From the NCBI GenBank assembly GCA_963714415.1, contig CAVQOL010000003.1:434001-498000 (forward strand): a stretch of DNA of 64,000 nt, written 5' to 3'. The position numbers were made by a program, and so were the translations under genes. Source of the stretch: JAGXRK01 sp963714415 (GTDB taxonomy: Bacteria > Bacteroidota > Ignavibacteria > Ignavibacteriales > Ignavibacteriaceae). Positions 1 to 9,982 of this stretch are shown here, piece by piece. Each line of letters opens with the position of its first letter. The first letter of the stretch is position 1. The notes under the pieces are model-generated. The model was given only the letters and a program-made list of their open reading frames with translations, was not told the DNA's origin and searched no databases.

Positions 1-519
1 AATAGTACTTTAGGTTTTTCCATTTACTTTTTTGAATTTATTAAAGCGTACAAATTTATATAGAAAAAATCTTAATGAAGCTAGTTTTTGTTAAGACATT
101 GTTAAATCAGTTACTCTGACTTTTTTCAAATGATCTGCTAAATATTTGCTTAAAGATAATAATTCTATTTCGTTAATGAAATAATAAAACAGATGCTAAT
201 GGAAATAACTTATAATTTTGGATATTCTGAACACGCTATTGGCATAAACTTATCACAGTAAACAATAATTTTAGATAAAACTCGTTATTTGAATGGTCAA
301 AAATTTATAACTATGGTACATAGATTTACTTCAAAATAAATTTAAGAATATTACCTTAACCTATTATATATAGAATACTTAACAAAATTAGCTTTAGCTA
401 AAAATCGTATAAAAAATGTTAGTTATCGGATTTTCAGTACTTCTTTTATTTGTTCCAAAATAACTTCTTATTTATCTTCGACTTCAAATTTAACATTATC
501 ATTACAAGGCAGGTTCGAT
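1..519. other. AT-rich intergenic stretch without a recognisable gene
   Basis: No open frame of useful length is visible on either strand and stop codons are dense in all frames. Two sample lines counted by eye have roughly 20 to 23 percent G+C, clearly below the coding regions. It presumably carries the promoter of the LD-carboxypeptidase gene that starts at 520, but I could not identify convincing -35/-10 elements. I see no tRNA, direct repeat or strong hairpin in it. Confidence 0.6.
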
Positions 520-1467
520 ATGCGAATTGTGAAACCAAAGAAACTTAATAAAGGTGATTTAATTGGTGTGATTTCTCCCGCCTCATCGCCAGAAGAATCA
601 ATTAGAATTGAACAAGGAGTAAAATATCTTGAAAAATTGGGATATAAAGTAAAAATTGGAAAGAATGTTGGAAAAACTCACGGTTATTTAGCAGGTGAGG
701 ATAATGAAAGATTAGAAGACTTTCATTCAATGTTCAAAGATAAAAATGTAAAGGCAATATTTAGTTTAAGAGGTGGATACGGAGCATTCCGTTTAATTGA
801 TAAAATTGATTACAAATTGATTAGTCAAAATCCCAAAATTTTTGTGGGATACAGTGAAATAACCTCTCTTCAAAATGCAATATTTAGCAAGACAGGATTA
901 GTAACTTTTGCTGGTCCAATGGTTGCAGTTGATTTCTGGAATGAAGTAAGTCCATACACAACAGAAATGTTTTGGAAAATAGTAACTTCTAACAAAAAGC
1001 TTGGAAGAGTAAAACTTCCGGAAGATTATACTAACGGACTTCCAAAACTTTGCAAAGGAATGGCTTCAGGTAGAATTATTGGTGGAAATCTTGCTGTATT
1101 TACCGCTTTATTAGGTACAGAGTATTTCCCATCAATGAAAGACAAAATTTTAATTATTGAAGATATAAACGAGAAACCGTATAAGATTGACAGATTGTTA
1201 AATCAATTAAGATTGGCTAAAGTTTTTAAGCAAGTTAAAGGAATAATTCTAGGAAGATTTGTTGATTGTTATGAACCTGATCCAAATACAAAATCTTTAT
1301 CTCTCGGTGAAGTAATTGATGATTACATCTGCTCTCTGAAAATACCGATAGTCTACACATTTCCTTATGGACATATAAAAGAACTTGTAACTATTCCTTA
1401 CGGAATTTCTGTTAAAATAAATGCTACAAAGGGATTTGTTGAATTTACTGAAGGCGCAGTTACTTAA
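520..1467 (+). CDS. Muramoyltetrapeptide LD-carboxypeptidase (S66 family)
   Basis: This 315-residue protein belongs to the LdcA/MccF S66 serine peptidase family. Members cleave the L,D bond of murein tetrapeptide (peptidoglycan recycling in the cytoplasm) or related amide bonds. The order of the catalytic triad fits: Ser112 in GYSEIT, Glu214 in IIEDINEKPY, and His285 in FPYGH. The N terminus has the family signature KGDLIGVISPAS, and no signal peptide is visible. Length is normal for the family. It is convergent with ispE and the two stop codons share bases at 1464-1466. An MccF-like immunity role cannot be excluded from sequence, but a recycling enzyme is the simpler reading. Confidence 0.88.
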   Translation: MRIVKPKKLNKGDLIGVISPASSPEESIRIEQGVKYLEKLGYKVKIGKNVGKTHGYLAGEDNERLEDFHSMFKDKNVKAIFSLRGGYGAFRLIDKIDYKLISQNPKIFVGYSEITSLQNAIFSKTGLVTFAGPMVAVDFWNEVSPYTTEMFWKIVTSNKKLGRVKLPEDYTNGLPKLCKGMASGRIIGGNLAVFTALLGTEYFPSMKDKILIIEDINEKPYKIDRLLNQLRLAKVFKQVKGIILGRFVDCYEPDPNTKSLSLGEVIDDYICSLKIPIVYTFPYGHIKELVTIPYGISVKINATKGFVEFTEGAVT

Positions 1468-2294
1468 TCGTTGATAAATTTAAAGTAATTATCAGGTAAT
1501 ATTTGAGCAGCCTCAATGGCTGCTTTTTTATTTTCGAATATTCCGAAAACCGTAGAACCTGTTCCTGTCATCATTGAAAGCAAAGACTCTGCCTCAATCA
1601 TTTTATCTTTTATGAATTTTATATCAGGATATTCTGAAAAAACTATATTTTCGAAATCATTAACTGCAATTCTTTGTAATTCATCCAACTCAATTATTCC
1701 TGATTTGACAAAAGTTTTTAAACTGATTTCCGGTGAATGCGGTTTGATAAGACCAAAAGCCCATCTTGTTGATATGTGAATACCGGGGTTTACAATCAGG
1801 ATTGGTTTGTCAATCCTTAAGTTTAGCGGAAAAAGAATTTCACCTCTGGATTCAGCAAAAGCAGGAACTGGATTCAGAAAATAAGGAACATCAGAACCTA
1901 ATTGTAAAGCAATGTCCGAAAGTTTTTCAGCTTCGATATTTAATTCATATATTTTATTGACAGCTAACAATGTTGCAGCGGCATTTGAACTGCCGCCTCC
2001 GAGTCCAGCTCCGATAGGAATATTTTTGTTAAGAACTATTTCAACATTGATTTGAGTCCCTGAATATTTTTCCAGTTCATCTTTGGCTTTAATTATAAGA
2101 TTAGATTTTTCTTTATTCAAATTTTCATCATTACTTCTAAAAGAAAATTTATCGGACCTTGTAAAAGTTATTTCGTCGTTTATTTTAAGAGGATAAAAAA
2201 TTGTCTCAAGATCGTGATAACCATCATCTCTTTTTTTGATGATATTTAGTCCGATATTGATTTTAGCAGGTGATTTAACTTTTAGTTGATTCAT
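1464..2294 (-). CDS. ispE: 4-diphosphocytidyl-2-C-methyl-D-erythritol kinase
   Basis: GHMP kinase of 276 residues that phosphorylates CDP-methylerythritol in the non-mevalonate (MEP) isoprenoid pathway, in the cytoplasm. The N-terminal KSPAKINIGLNI includes the conserved Lys (Lys11). The glycine-rich ATP loop PIGAGLGGGSSNAAA lies at about residues 93-107, followed by GSDVPYF with the catalytic Asp135. A C-terminal GTGSTVFGIF matches the third GHMP motif. It is the last gene of a leftward unit below polA and three glycosyltransferases. The MEP pathway is therefore probably the isoprenoid route in this organism. Confidence 0.93.
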   Translation of the reverse strand: MNQLKVKSPAKINIGLNIIKKRDDGYHDLETIFYPLKINDEITFTRSDKFSFRSNDENLNKEKSNLIIKAKDELEKYSGTQINVEIVLNKNIPIGAGLGGGSSNAAATLLAVNKIYELNIEAEKLSDIALQLGSDVPYFLNPVPAFAESRGEILFPLNLRIDKPILIVNPGIHISTRWAFGLIKPHSPEISLKTFVKSGIIELDELQRIAVNDFENIVFSEYPDIKFIKDKMIEAESLLSMMTGTGSTVFGIFENKKAAIEAAQILPDNYFKFIND

Positions 2295-2351
2295 CAGTAA
2301 TCATTTTATTTAGCTTACAAAAGAAAATGGATTGAAATTGATTGAGATCGT

Positions 2352-3477
2352 TCAGGTTTTATTTTTGAAATAATTTTCAACTTCTAAAATCATTCTGTCT
2401 AAATCAATCATTTTTATACATTCAAGATCATAAGGACATTTTTTCTTCCAGCATGGTGAACAGAATAAATCTTGCTGAAATAATTTTAATCCTCTATCAT
2501 ATAGGTCTATTTCTGTCCAGCAGCTTAAACCAAACCAGGCAATAACATATTTTTTTAACGCAATTGCCAGATGCATTCCAAATGAATCGCCTGTAATAAT
2601 AACATCAGGGATTGATTCATAACAGGCGCCTCTTCTTACTCCGTGGATTGTTGGTGTGTTGATAATTCGGTTTTCAAAATGAGAATAAATTTCATTATTT
2701 CTTTCAGTATCCTCTAATCCGCCAACTAAGAGAATTTTATATTTATTCTTGTCAAGAAGTTTTTGAATAATATAAATGTGTTGTTCAATAGTCATTTTTT
2801 TATTCTGGATAAAGTGTAGAACAGCCTGTATTAAATCCTACTACTTTATCAGTATCTGAAATACCGATTTCTGTTTTATACTTAGAAATAAATTCTTTTT
2901 CCTCATCGCTAAAATTAAAAACATAATCGTGACTATGATATTCGAGTTCAAAAGTGTCTGCAAGATATTGTTGTCTTACAATTTGATTCTCTTTGAACTT
3001 TAGGTGATCATCCATTCCAAGTTGATAGTTATAATATGCACCTTTATTCACAGGAATAATTTTACCGTTCTTATTAATACCAAATCCCAATTTTTGTTTA
3101 GCATTTACTGCATTTAACAATGCACCTGACCGTTGCGACTTATCAACGTTCATGACCAAATCAAATTCCATTTGACTTAAAATTAAAATTGACTCGGCAT
3201 CATAGCTGAAAACCTGATCAATATATTCATTGTGATAAAGAAGCGGCACAGCAATATTTAATGTTACCCAATAAATTGTTGATTCCGGATATTTCTTTTT
3301 AATTGCCGGAAGTTGTGCCGTTGTCATTAGCACATCTCCCATTGCATCAAGATTTATGATAAGAATTTTTGTTCCGGTTGGAATATTATCTTTACAGCCT
3401 TCAGTCCAGCAATCATGATCAGGGAAACAGGGTTTATAACCGGAAAATCTTTTACAATCAGGAATTTGTTTTGGCAT
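2352..3477 (-). pseudogene. Glycosyltransferase family 9 (heptosyltransferase-like), one frame break
   Basis: Two frames together read as one GT9 enzyme of about 374 residues. GT9 enzymes transfer heptose or related sugars to lipopolysaccharide core at the inner face of the membrane. The N-terminal part (3477-2800) contains KILIINLDAMGDVLMTT, typical of the acceptor domain, and stops after GFNTGCSTLYPE. The C-terminal part (2795-2352) continues with MTIEQHIYIIQKLL and LLVGGLEDTERN. Removing one base around the seven-A run (2795-2802 on the minus strand) joins them. A Cys cluster (C-x2-C-x4-C-x5-C) near the C terminus recurs in the paralogue at 4518-5535, and the N terminus has a further Cys-rich stretch. 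Whether the break is biological or a consensus error is unknown. Confidence 0.8.
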
Positions 3478-4531
3478 TTAAGTGCTTCTCCAGAAATGGA
3501 ATTAATTTATTCTTAACTTCTTCGAAAGAAATATTTGTTAACGTTGGTTCTTCTGTTACAACATATTCAAAATCGGTATTATAAGGACTCCAAATCATAT
3601 CATTGGTTTTATATTTTACATAAATACCAAATACAGGAATTTTATTTATTGACGCAATATGAACAACCGAAGTATCCGGAGTAAATAGAAAATCAAGTTT
3701 CATAATTGCTGCTGCAAAAATACCAAAATCTTTTGTAGGAGGATATATGTTTTTATACTCTGTAATTTGTTTTGCTAAATGATAATCACTTTCTGAAGAA
3801 AAGAGAATTGTTCTGACATTATACTTAGATAACTCATTTAAGACTTTCCTAAAATTATCAACTCCCCAGAATCTTGCGTCACTTCCGGCAGAAATATTTA
3901 TTCCGACTAGATATTTTTTATCGGGATTTAGCGTTTCTATTTGTGAAGCTGCTGTTTTAATCTCATCTCTTGTCGGGTGAAATCTTACAGAAATGTTCAT
4001 TTTTTTAATTGATAAATCAAATAACTCACCTAAATGTAAAATTCTATCAATCACATGATTCTTCTGTGGATCTAATTTCTCAACAGTGTGAGTAAAGATA
4101 GAATGATTTGATTTCCTTAACGCAAATTTATATTTGACTTTAGCTAAGGCAATAAGAAAGCTTACAGTTGTTGAAACATCATCGTGAAGATCAATTATTG
4201 CATCAATAGATCTTTCTCTTATTAATTTATTAAAATTAAAAAATCCCTTTAAACCTTTTTCAAACACTATTACTTCATCAATCGACGTATTATTTCTGAA
4301 CACAAAATGATTTTTGATATCTGCAAGTACAAAAATATTACAACCGGTTTGGTTTTTTATTTCGTGAAGAAGGGGAGTGGTAACAAGTGCATCGCCTATC
4401 CTGTTCAGTCTTATAAACAGCAAATTTGATTTTGAATTGAATGACGGTTTGGAAGAATCTTTTTTAATTGGATTAAAAAGAAGTAAAAGCTTGAGCAAAA
4501 TATTTTTCAAAAAATATTCAACCTTTTTCAT
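3458..4531 (-). CDS. Glycosyltransferase family 9 (heptosyltransferase-like), intact
   Basis: Intact 357-residue member of GT9, the middle of three adjacent paralogues. The N-terminal LLFIRLNRIGDALVTTPLL is the family acceptor-domain signature. The C-terminal half has FTPDTSVVHIASINKIPVFGIY, which corresponds to the conserved donor-binding D-(S/T)-x-x-x-H-x-A region. It probably acts in assembly of LPS core or another surface glycan, but the sugar cannot be deduced. Its start overlaps the end of the upstream GT9 gene and its end overlaps the start of the downstream one, so the three are probably translated from one transcript. Confidence 0.88.
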   Translation of the reverse strand: MKKVEYFLKNILLKLLLLFNPIKKDSSKPSFNSKSNLLFIRLNRIGDALVTTPLLHEIKNQTGCNIFVLADIKNHFVFRNNTSIDEVIVFEKGLKGFFNFNKLIRERSIDAIIDLHDDVSTTVSFLIALAKVKYKFALRKSNHSIFTHTVEKLDPQKNHVIDRILHLGELFDLSIKKMNISVRFHPTRDEIKTAASQIETLNPDKKYLVGINISAGSDARFWGVDNFRKVLNELSKYNVRTILFSSESDYHLAKQITEYKNIYPPTKDFGIFAAAIMKLDFLFTPDTSVVHIASINKIPVFGIYVKYKTNDMIWSPYNTDFEYVVTEEPTLTNISFEEVKNKLIPFLEKHLNAKTNS

Positions 4532-5535
4532 TTATGAGATTCTCAACTTTTGAAAGTAATAAATCTGCTGAAAGTTCTTTCATACATTCGTGATTGAAAG
4601 GACATTCAAGTTTATCGCAAATTATACAATGTAAATCATCTTTAATTATATAATCTGAGTTTGATGAATAAGGTCCGTGTTTTTTAGGATTGGTTGGTCC
4701 AAATATTCCGAGTGTAGGAATTTTCATAGCAGCAGCAATATGCATTGGGCCGGAATCATTAGCAATTATGAGATTACATTTTGAAATTAATCCAGCCATT
4801 TCACTAACATTTGTTTGAGGTGCTAAAACGGAAATATCTTTTAAATTATAATAAATTTGAGTTGCATCGTTTTCATCTCCCGGTCCCCACAGAATTAAAA
4901 ATTTATTTCTATACTTGCTGTAAATATTTTCGCAGAATTCAATCCATTTTTCTGCATCGCATCTTTTTGAGGCCCAACCGCCTGAAGGAATTATTCCAAC
5001 AACAAATGCATTCTCTATCAAACATTTCTTCAAAATATTTATCTGCTTTTTGTTTATCATTATCACTTAAGTAATAGTGAATGTTTTTTGTTTTAATAGG
5101 TATCGATAACACTTTCAACAATTCTAAATTATGCTCAGCCGAATGAGTATCACCTCTCCCAACATCAGCAACTATATTGTACGCGTATTTTCTTCCCCTA
5201 TAGCCAAATCCAACTCTGTATTTCGCACCGGACAAAATTGTAATTTGTGCAGTTTTTGGATTTGACCAAAGATCAAATACTAAATCATATTTTTCTTTTC
5301 TTACTCTTGCGATAACTGATAAAATGAATTCTGATTTTTTAAAAGTAAGAACTTTATTTACAAGCGGATTATCGGCAACAGAAAGTTTAGCAAATTCTTC
5401 AGTTAAATAATGCGTTTCAGCAGAAGAGAAGTGCTCTTTCAAATTTTCTAATATAATGGTTGAAAGGACAATATCACCAATTCCTCGTGGTTTGATACAA
5501 AGTATTTTTTTTATTTCTATTGGATTTATTTTCAT
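4518..5535 (-). pseudogene. Glycosyltransferase family 9 (heptosyltransferase-like), one frame break
   Basis: The first of three GT9 genes after polA. The start at 5535 (MKINPIEIKKILCIKPRGIGD) is preferred because an upstream start would overlap the end of polA. The N-terminal frame runs through RGIGDIVLSTIILENL to YFEEM. The remainder (from about 5015 to 4518) reads ENAFVVGIIPSGGWASKRC and ends with NDSGPMHIAAAMKIPTLGIFGPTNP, the GT9 donor site. One extra base, probably in the AAA run at 5020-5022, separates the frames. Corrected length is about 338 residues. The C-terminal CIICDKLECPFNHEC repeats the Cys spacing of the paralogue at 2352-3477. Confidence 0.8.
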
Positions 5536-5569
5536 TGGAATTCTAAAAAATATATTTCTTAAACTTATG

Positions 5570-8353
5570 TCAATGTGCATCAAGCCAGTTGTCACCAACT
5601 CCGGTATCAACAACAACAGGAACTTTTAACGGCAACGCTTTTTCCATTATTTCTTTAATCAAAGGACGTAGTTCATCTACTTCATCTTTATGAGCATCAA
5701 ACAGGAGTTCGTCGTGCACTTGAAGAATCATTTTAGTTTTAGATTTTCTTTTATTCAGTTCATTGTAAATTTTAATCATCGCAATCTTAATCATATCAGC
5801 CGCAGTTCCTTGAATTGGCATGTTTATGGCAACACGTTCTTCAAATTGTCTAACAACTCTGTTGCCGCTGTTTATGTTTTTTAAGAATCTTCTTCGCTTC
5901 ATTAATGTTTCTGCGTAACCTTTTTCTTTAGCAAAATTGACAGAATCATCCATAAAGTTTTTTACGCGCTTGAAAGTTTTAAAGTAAGTATCAATTATTT
6001 CTTTTGCGTGTGTTTGAGTTACACCTAATCGTGTCTTCAATCCAAATGGCCCAATACCATAAAGTATTCCGAAGTTAACTTCTTTAGCTTTACGACGCAT
6101 ATCAGGAATAACATCTTTTTTATTTACCATAAATACAAGAGCAGCCGTGCTTGTATGAATATCTTCACCTTCTTTGAAAGCTTTCATCAAAGCCTCATCT
6201 TCACAAATTGACGCCAATATTCTTAACTCAATCTGACTATAGTCTGCGCTTAGAATAACATAATTTTTATCTCTGGGAACAAATGCTTTACGAATTTCCT
6301 TTCCCATTTCTGTTCTAATTGGAATATTCTGAAGATTAGGATTTATACTTGAAAGCCTGCCTGTTGAAGCGACAGTTTGATTAAAATCGGTATGCACTCT
6401 TCCGGTTTTCGGGTTAATAAGATTTGGAATTGCATCAGCATAGGTAGATTTAAGCTTTGTAACCTGTCGGTAATTTAGAATTATATCAATCACTTCATGC
6501 TCACCGCGGAGATATTCAAGCGCACGCGCATCTGTTGAAAATCCAGTTTTTATTTTTCTTCCTTTAGAAAGACTAAGCTTGGTAAATAATATTTCCTGCA
6601 GTTGTTTTGTAGAGTTGATGTTAAATTCAGTTCCAACAGATTTATAAATCTCAGCTGTATAATTATCTAAAAGAATTAGTAGATCATCACTGAAAGATTT
6701 TAATGCTTTGCTATCTACTTTGATTCCGTTGTGTTCCATATCTTCGAGTACCGGAGCAAGAGGAAATTCAATTTCATAAGCAAGTTTCGCCTGTTCTTCT
6801 TTTTTTAATTCTTTCTCAAGTTTATCATAGAGACGAAATGTTATATCAGCATCTTCGCAAGCATAATCAGAAAGTTCTTTTATATCCACATCAAATATTT
6901 TGGTAGGATCTTTTTTAGTTCCAATCAGATTACTTAGTGGAATTGGTTTATAGTTAAGATATTTTTCAGATAGATTATCCATTCCGTGTTTCTGATCAGG
7001 ATCGAGACAGTAGCTCGCAAGCATTGTATCGAAGTAAAAGTTTTCAACACCTATTCCTATACTTCGCATAACAGAAATATCAAACTTACCATTCTGACAA
7101 ACTTTTTTAATCTTTTTATTCTCAAATAAAGGTTTGAACAGCTTTACAAAATCTTTGATGGGAAGACGGTCAGATAACCTTTCGTTAAACAAAGAATTAT
7201 CTTCATCTTCAGGATTTATTGCAATAAATAAAGCTTCACCTTCTTTAACAGAGAATGAAGCACCAGCAAGCTTTAACTTAAACGGGTCAAGATCATCTGT
7301 CTCAGTATCAAAAACAAACAAGTCTGATTTATTTAGTTTATTAAAAAGTTTTTTTGCAGAATCAATTTCAGTAATTAGTTGATACTTTGATTTATTTTTA
7401 TCGAACGATTTTAATTCATCTGATTTAAAATCTTCAACTTCAACTTTATTTTGTTCTAGGGTTTTGGAATCTGAATTATAAACTTTAATTAGGCGTGCAT
7501 AAAGATTCTTGAATTCAAGTTCAATAAATATTTTCTTCAACTGATCGAAGTCCGGCTTTTCAAATTTTGCTTTGTCAAAATCAAACTCCATGGGAACATT
7601 ACAATTAATGGTTGCAAGTTCCTTTGACAATAATGCATTCTCTTTGTCTTCAATAAGTTTTTTCTTTATTCCTGCCTTTTCAATTTCATCTATATGTTTA
7701 TAAATATTTTCAATTATTCCGTATTTTTGAATTAACGGTACTGCACCTTTCGGTCCGATTCCTTTAACACCGGGAATATCATCACTTGAATCTCCGATAA
7801 GTGCAAGATAATCAACCATATATTTTGGTTCGAATCCTAATTCATCAATTACTTTTTGCTTATCATAAAGAACCGCTTCATCAGTTGATTTGCCCGGTCT
7901 TATAACTTTTACTTTATCGGTAACAAGTTGAAAGTAATCTTTATCAGGAGTTATTGCGAAAGATTCAAGTCCGGAAGTTTCCGCTTCTTTTACAGCCGTA
8001 CCTACAATATCATCAGCTTCGTAACCGGGAAGGATATAGTAGGGAATATTCAAAGCATTAATAACTTGTTTAATTCTTTCTATTTGAGGAATCATATCGT
8101 CAGGCATTTGGGCACGAGATGATTTATAAGCTTCATACCGTTCATGACGAAACGTTTTTTCTTTTGAATCGAATGCAACTGCTATATAATCAGGTTTATG
8201 ATCTTCCAGGACTTTTAATACCTGGTTTATAAAACCATAGACTGCTGACGTGGGTTCGCCACTGCTTGTTGTTAAAGGACGGTTTATAAATGCAAAGTAA
8301 GCACTGTAGGCAAGTGCAATTGCATCGATGATTACATATTTTTTGTTTTTCAT
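5570..8353 (-). CDS. polA: DNA polymerase I
   Basis: Full-length 927-residue family A polymerase for Okazaki fragment processing and repair. The 5'-3' exonuclease occupies about residues 1-290 (IDAIALAYSAYFAF, GYEADDIVGT, GDSSDDIPGVKGIGPKGA). The 3'-5' exonuclease (about 320-510) keeps acidic residues in FDTETDD, NGKFD and YACEDADITF, so proofreading looks active, unlike in Bacillus or Thermus. The polymerase domain has motif A DYSQIELRILA, motif B RRKAKEVNFGILYG and motif C QVHDELLFD (near residue 880). It heads the leftward unit with three GT9 genes and ispE. Confidence 0.97.
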   Translation of the reverse strand: MKNKKYVIIDAIALAYSAYFAFINRPLTTSSGEPTSAVYGFINQVLKVLEDHKPDYIAVAFDSKEKTFRHERYEAYKSSRAQMPDDMIPQIERIKQVINALNIPYYILPGYEADDIVGTAVKEAETSGLESFAITPDKDYFQLVTDKVKVIRPGKSTDEAVLYDKQKVIDELGFEPKYMVDYLALIGDSSDDIPGVKGIGPKGAVPLIQKYGIIENIYKHIDEIEKAGIKKKLIEDKENALLSKELATINCNVPMEFDFDKAKFEKPDFDQLKKIFIELEFKNLYARLIKVYNSDSKTLEQNKVEVEDFKSDELKSFDKNKSKYQLITEIDSAKKLFNKLNKSDLFVFDTETDDLDPFKLKLAGASFSVKEGEALFIAINPEDEDNSLFNERLSDRLPIKDFVKLFKPLFENKKIKKVCQNGKFDISVMRSIGIGVENFYFDTMLASYCLDPDQKHGMDNLSEKYLNYKPIPLSNLIGTKKDPTKIFDVDIKELSDYACEDADITFRLYDKLEKELKKEEQAKLAYEIEFPLAPVLEDMEHNGIKVDSKALKSFSDDLLILLDNYTAEIYKSVGTEFNINSTKQLQEILFTKLSLSKGRKIKTGFSTDARALEYLRGEHEVIDIILNYRQVTKLKSTYADAIPNLINPKTGRVHTDFNQTVASTGRLSSINPNLQNIPIRTEMGKEIRKAFVPRDKNYVILSADYSQIELRILASICEDEALMKAFKEGEDIHTSTAALVFMVNKKDVIPDMRRKAKEVNFGILYGIGPFGLKTRLGVTQTHAKEIIDTYFKTFKRVKNFMDDSVNFAKEKGYAETLMKRRRFLKNINSGNRVVRQFEERVAINMPIQGTAADMIKIAMIKIYNELNKRKSKTKMILQVHDELLFDAHKDEVDELRPLIKEIMEKALPLKVPVVVDTGVGDNWLDAH

Positions 8354-8542
8354 AAAGAGGTTTTTAATGAGATAAAATTTTCTATCAGAAAATAAAGATT
8401 AGTTTTTTAAGATTGAAGTAAAATATCCTATTGTAAAATTTCATTACATGATTGAATTATTCTATTTTTGATAGTAAAATAATTTTAAGGAACAACGGAC
8501 GTTTTACTTTTAGTCTTATAAAGAGTAAATCAAGTCACATAA

Positions 8543-9793
8543 ATGAAAAAAACTCGATTAAGTCCTGTTAAGGATATCATCAAAGCAATGGGTATTGTAT
8601 TCGGTGATATCGGAACAAGCCCAATTTATACTCTTTCAATAATATTTACACTAACAATTCCATCAAAAGAAAATGTTTTTGGTGTACTTTCATTAATATT
8701 CTGGACATTGATTACTCTTGTAACTATTCAATATGCCTGGCTAGCAATGAGTATGAGTACCAGAGGTGAAGGTGGAATTATCGTACTGAAAGAAATTCTT
8801 GTCTCAACATTAAAGAAGGGAAGGAAGGTAGGGTTTATTTCTTTTCTTGGATACATTGGCGTGTCGCTCCTACTCGGTGATGGTGTTATTACTCCTGCAA
8901 TCAGTATTTTATCAGCAGTTGAAGGATTAACACTAATTCCGGGGTTTGAATCGATAGGTTTACAGACAATAATTATAATAACATCAGCAATTACTGTATT
9001 ATTATTTGCCTTCCAATTTAAAGGAACATCAAAAATTGCTCTTTCATTCGGTCCTATAATGTTAATATGGTTTTTAGCATTATTTCTTTCAGGCTTCCTT
9101 TATCTTATTCACATGCCAGAAGTATTTTTAGCCTTTAATCCGGTTTATGCCATTGAATTTTTTATTCACAACGGTTTGCCGGGCTTTTTTATTTTAAGTG
9201 AAGTTATTTTGTGTGCTACAGGTGGAGAAGCACTTTATGCAGATATGGGGCATCTGGGTGGAAAACCAATTCGTCAGGCATGGGGTTTCGTTTTCTTTGC
9301 TTTAATTATTAATTATTTTGGACAGGGAGCTTACATCCTTGAGCATAATGATTCCAGCCAGGTATTATTTAAACTTGTAAGTACATCAGCAGGATATTTT
9401 TACATTCCGTTTTTAATCCTAACATTATTTGCAACCATTATTGCCTCACAAGCTATGATAAGTGCTGTTATGTCTCTTATCTTTCAGGGAATTAACATAG
9501 GAATCTTCCCATTAATGAAGATTAAATACACTTCTATAAAAATGCGTTCGCAGATTTATTTACCGTTTGTAAATTGGCTTTTACTTCTTGCAGTACTATT
9601 AATGATAATGGTTTTTAAAGAATCTTCAAATCTAGCGGCTGCATATGGACTGGCTGTTACTGCAACTATGTTTATTAGCTCTATTTTTATCGTTGCGATT
9701 TTATGGAACAGAAGAAAAATTATTAAAATGTCTCTAGCTATTGGTGTATTGCTGATAACAGGGTTATATCTTGTTGCAGTTACTCACAAATAA
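8543..9793 (+). CDS. kup: Kup-type K+ uptake transporter lacking the C-terminal domain
   Basis: A 416-residue KUP/HAK/KT family potassium-proton symporter. The family signature GIVFGDIGTSPIYTLSII lies near the start, followed by LLLGDGVITPAISILSAVEG and about eleven to twelve membrane segments. Most family members are over 600 residues because a cytoplasmic domain follows the last helix. Here the protein ends right after the final hydrophobic segment (LLITGLYLVAVTHK) at tandem TAA codons, and I found no remnant of the missing domain in the other frames downstream. It stands alone, divergent from polA. Transport activity without the tail is plausible but untested. Confidence 0.85.
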   Translation: MKKTRLSPVKDIIKAMGIVFGDIGTSPIYTLSIIFTLTIPSKENVFGVLSLIFWTLITLVTIQYAWLAMSMSTRGEGGIIVLKEILVSTLKKGRKVGFISFLGYIGVSLLLGDGVITPAISILSAVEGLTLIPGFESIGLQTIIIITSAITVLLFAFQFKGTSKIALSFGPIMLIWFLALFLSGFLYLIHMPEVFLAFNPVYAIEFFIHNGLPGFFILSEVILCATGGEALYADMGHLGGKPIRQAWGFVFFALIINYFGQGAYILEHNDSSQVLFKLVSTSAGYFYIPFLILTLFATIIASQAMISAVMSLIFQGINIGIFPLMKIKYTSIKMRSQIYLPFVNWLLLLAVLLMIMVFKESSNLAAAYGLAVTATMFISSIFIVAILWNRRKIIKMSLAIGVLLITGLYLVAVTHK

Positions 9794-9982
9794 TAAAATT
9801 TTTATTGCTCATTTATTTTGAAGTATTAAGTATGAAGAATAATTTGAAGTTCAAAATATGAATAAAAACCATAACTTAAAATATTAAGGCAGAGTGATTG
9901 GCGGATTTAATTCAGTTCATTTCTTATAGGTGTTGTCTTTCATATTTTAGTCAATAATTAATAAAAAGATATTGAAAGTCTA

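Noticed and set aside
1..519. Possible decayed gene or mobile element at the left edge
   Set aside because: No frame, family motif, inverted terminal repeats or repeat structure is visible; low G+C alone does not support an element.
1516..1960. Open frames on the plus strand opposite ispE
   Set aside because: They are antisense shadows of a gene with complete GHMP kinase motifs and have no recognisable domain or ribosome-binding site.
9794..9982. Remnant of a missing Kup C-terminal domain
   Set aside because: Reading the other frames downstream gives short, stop-rich peptides without any similarity to the Kup tail.
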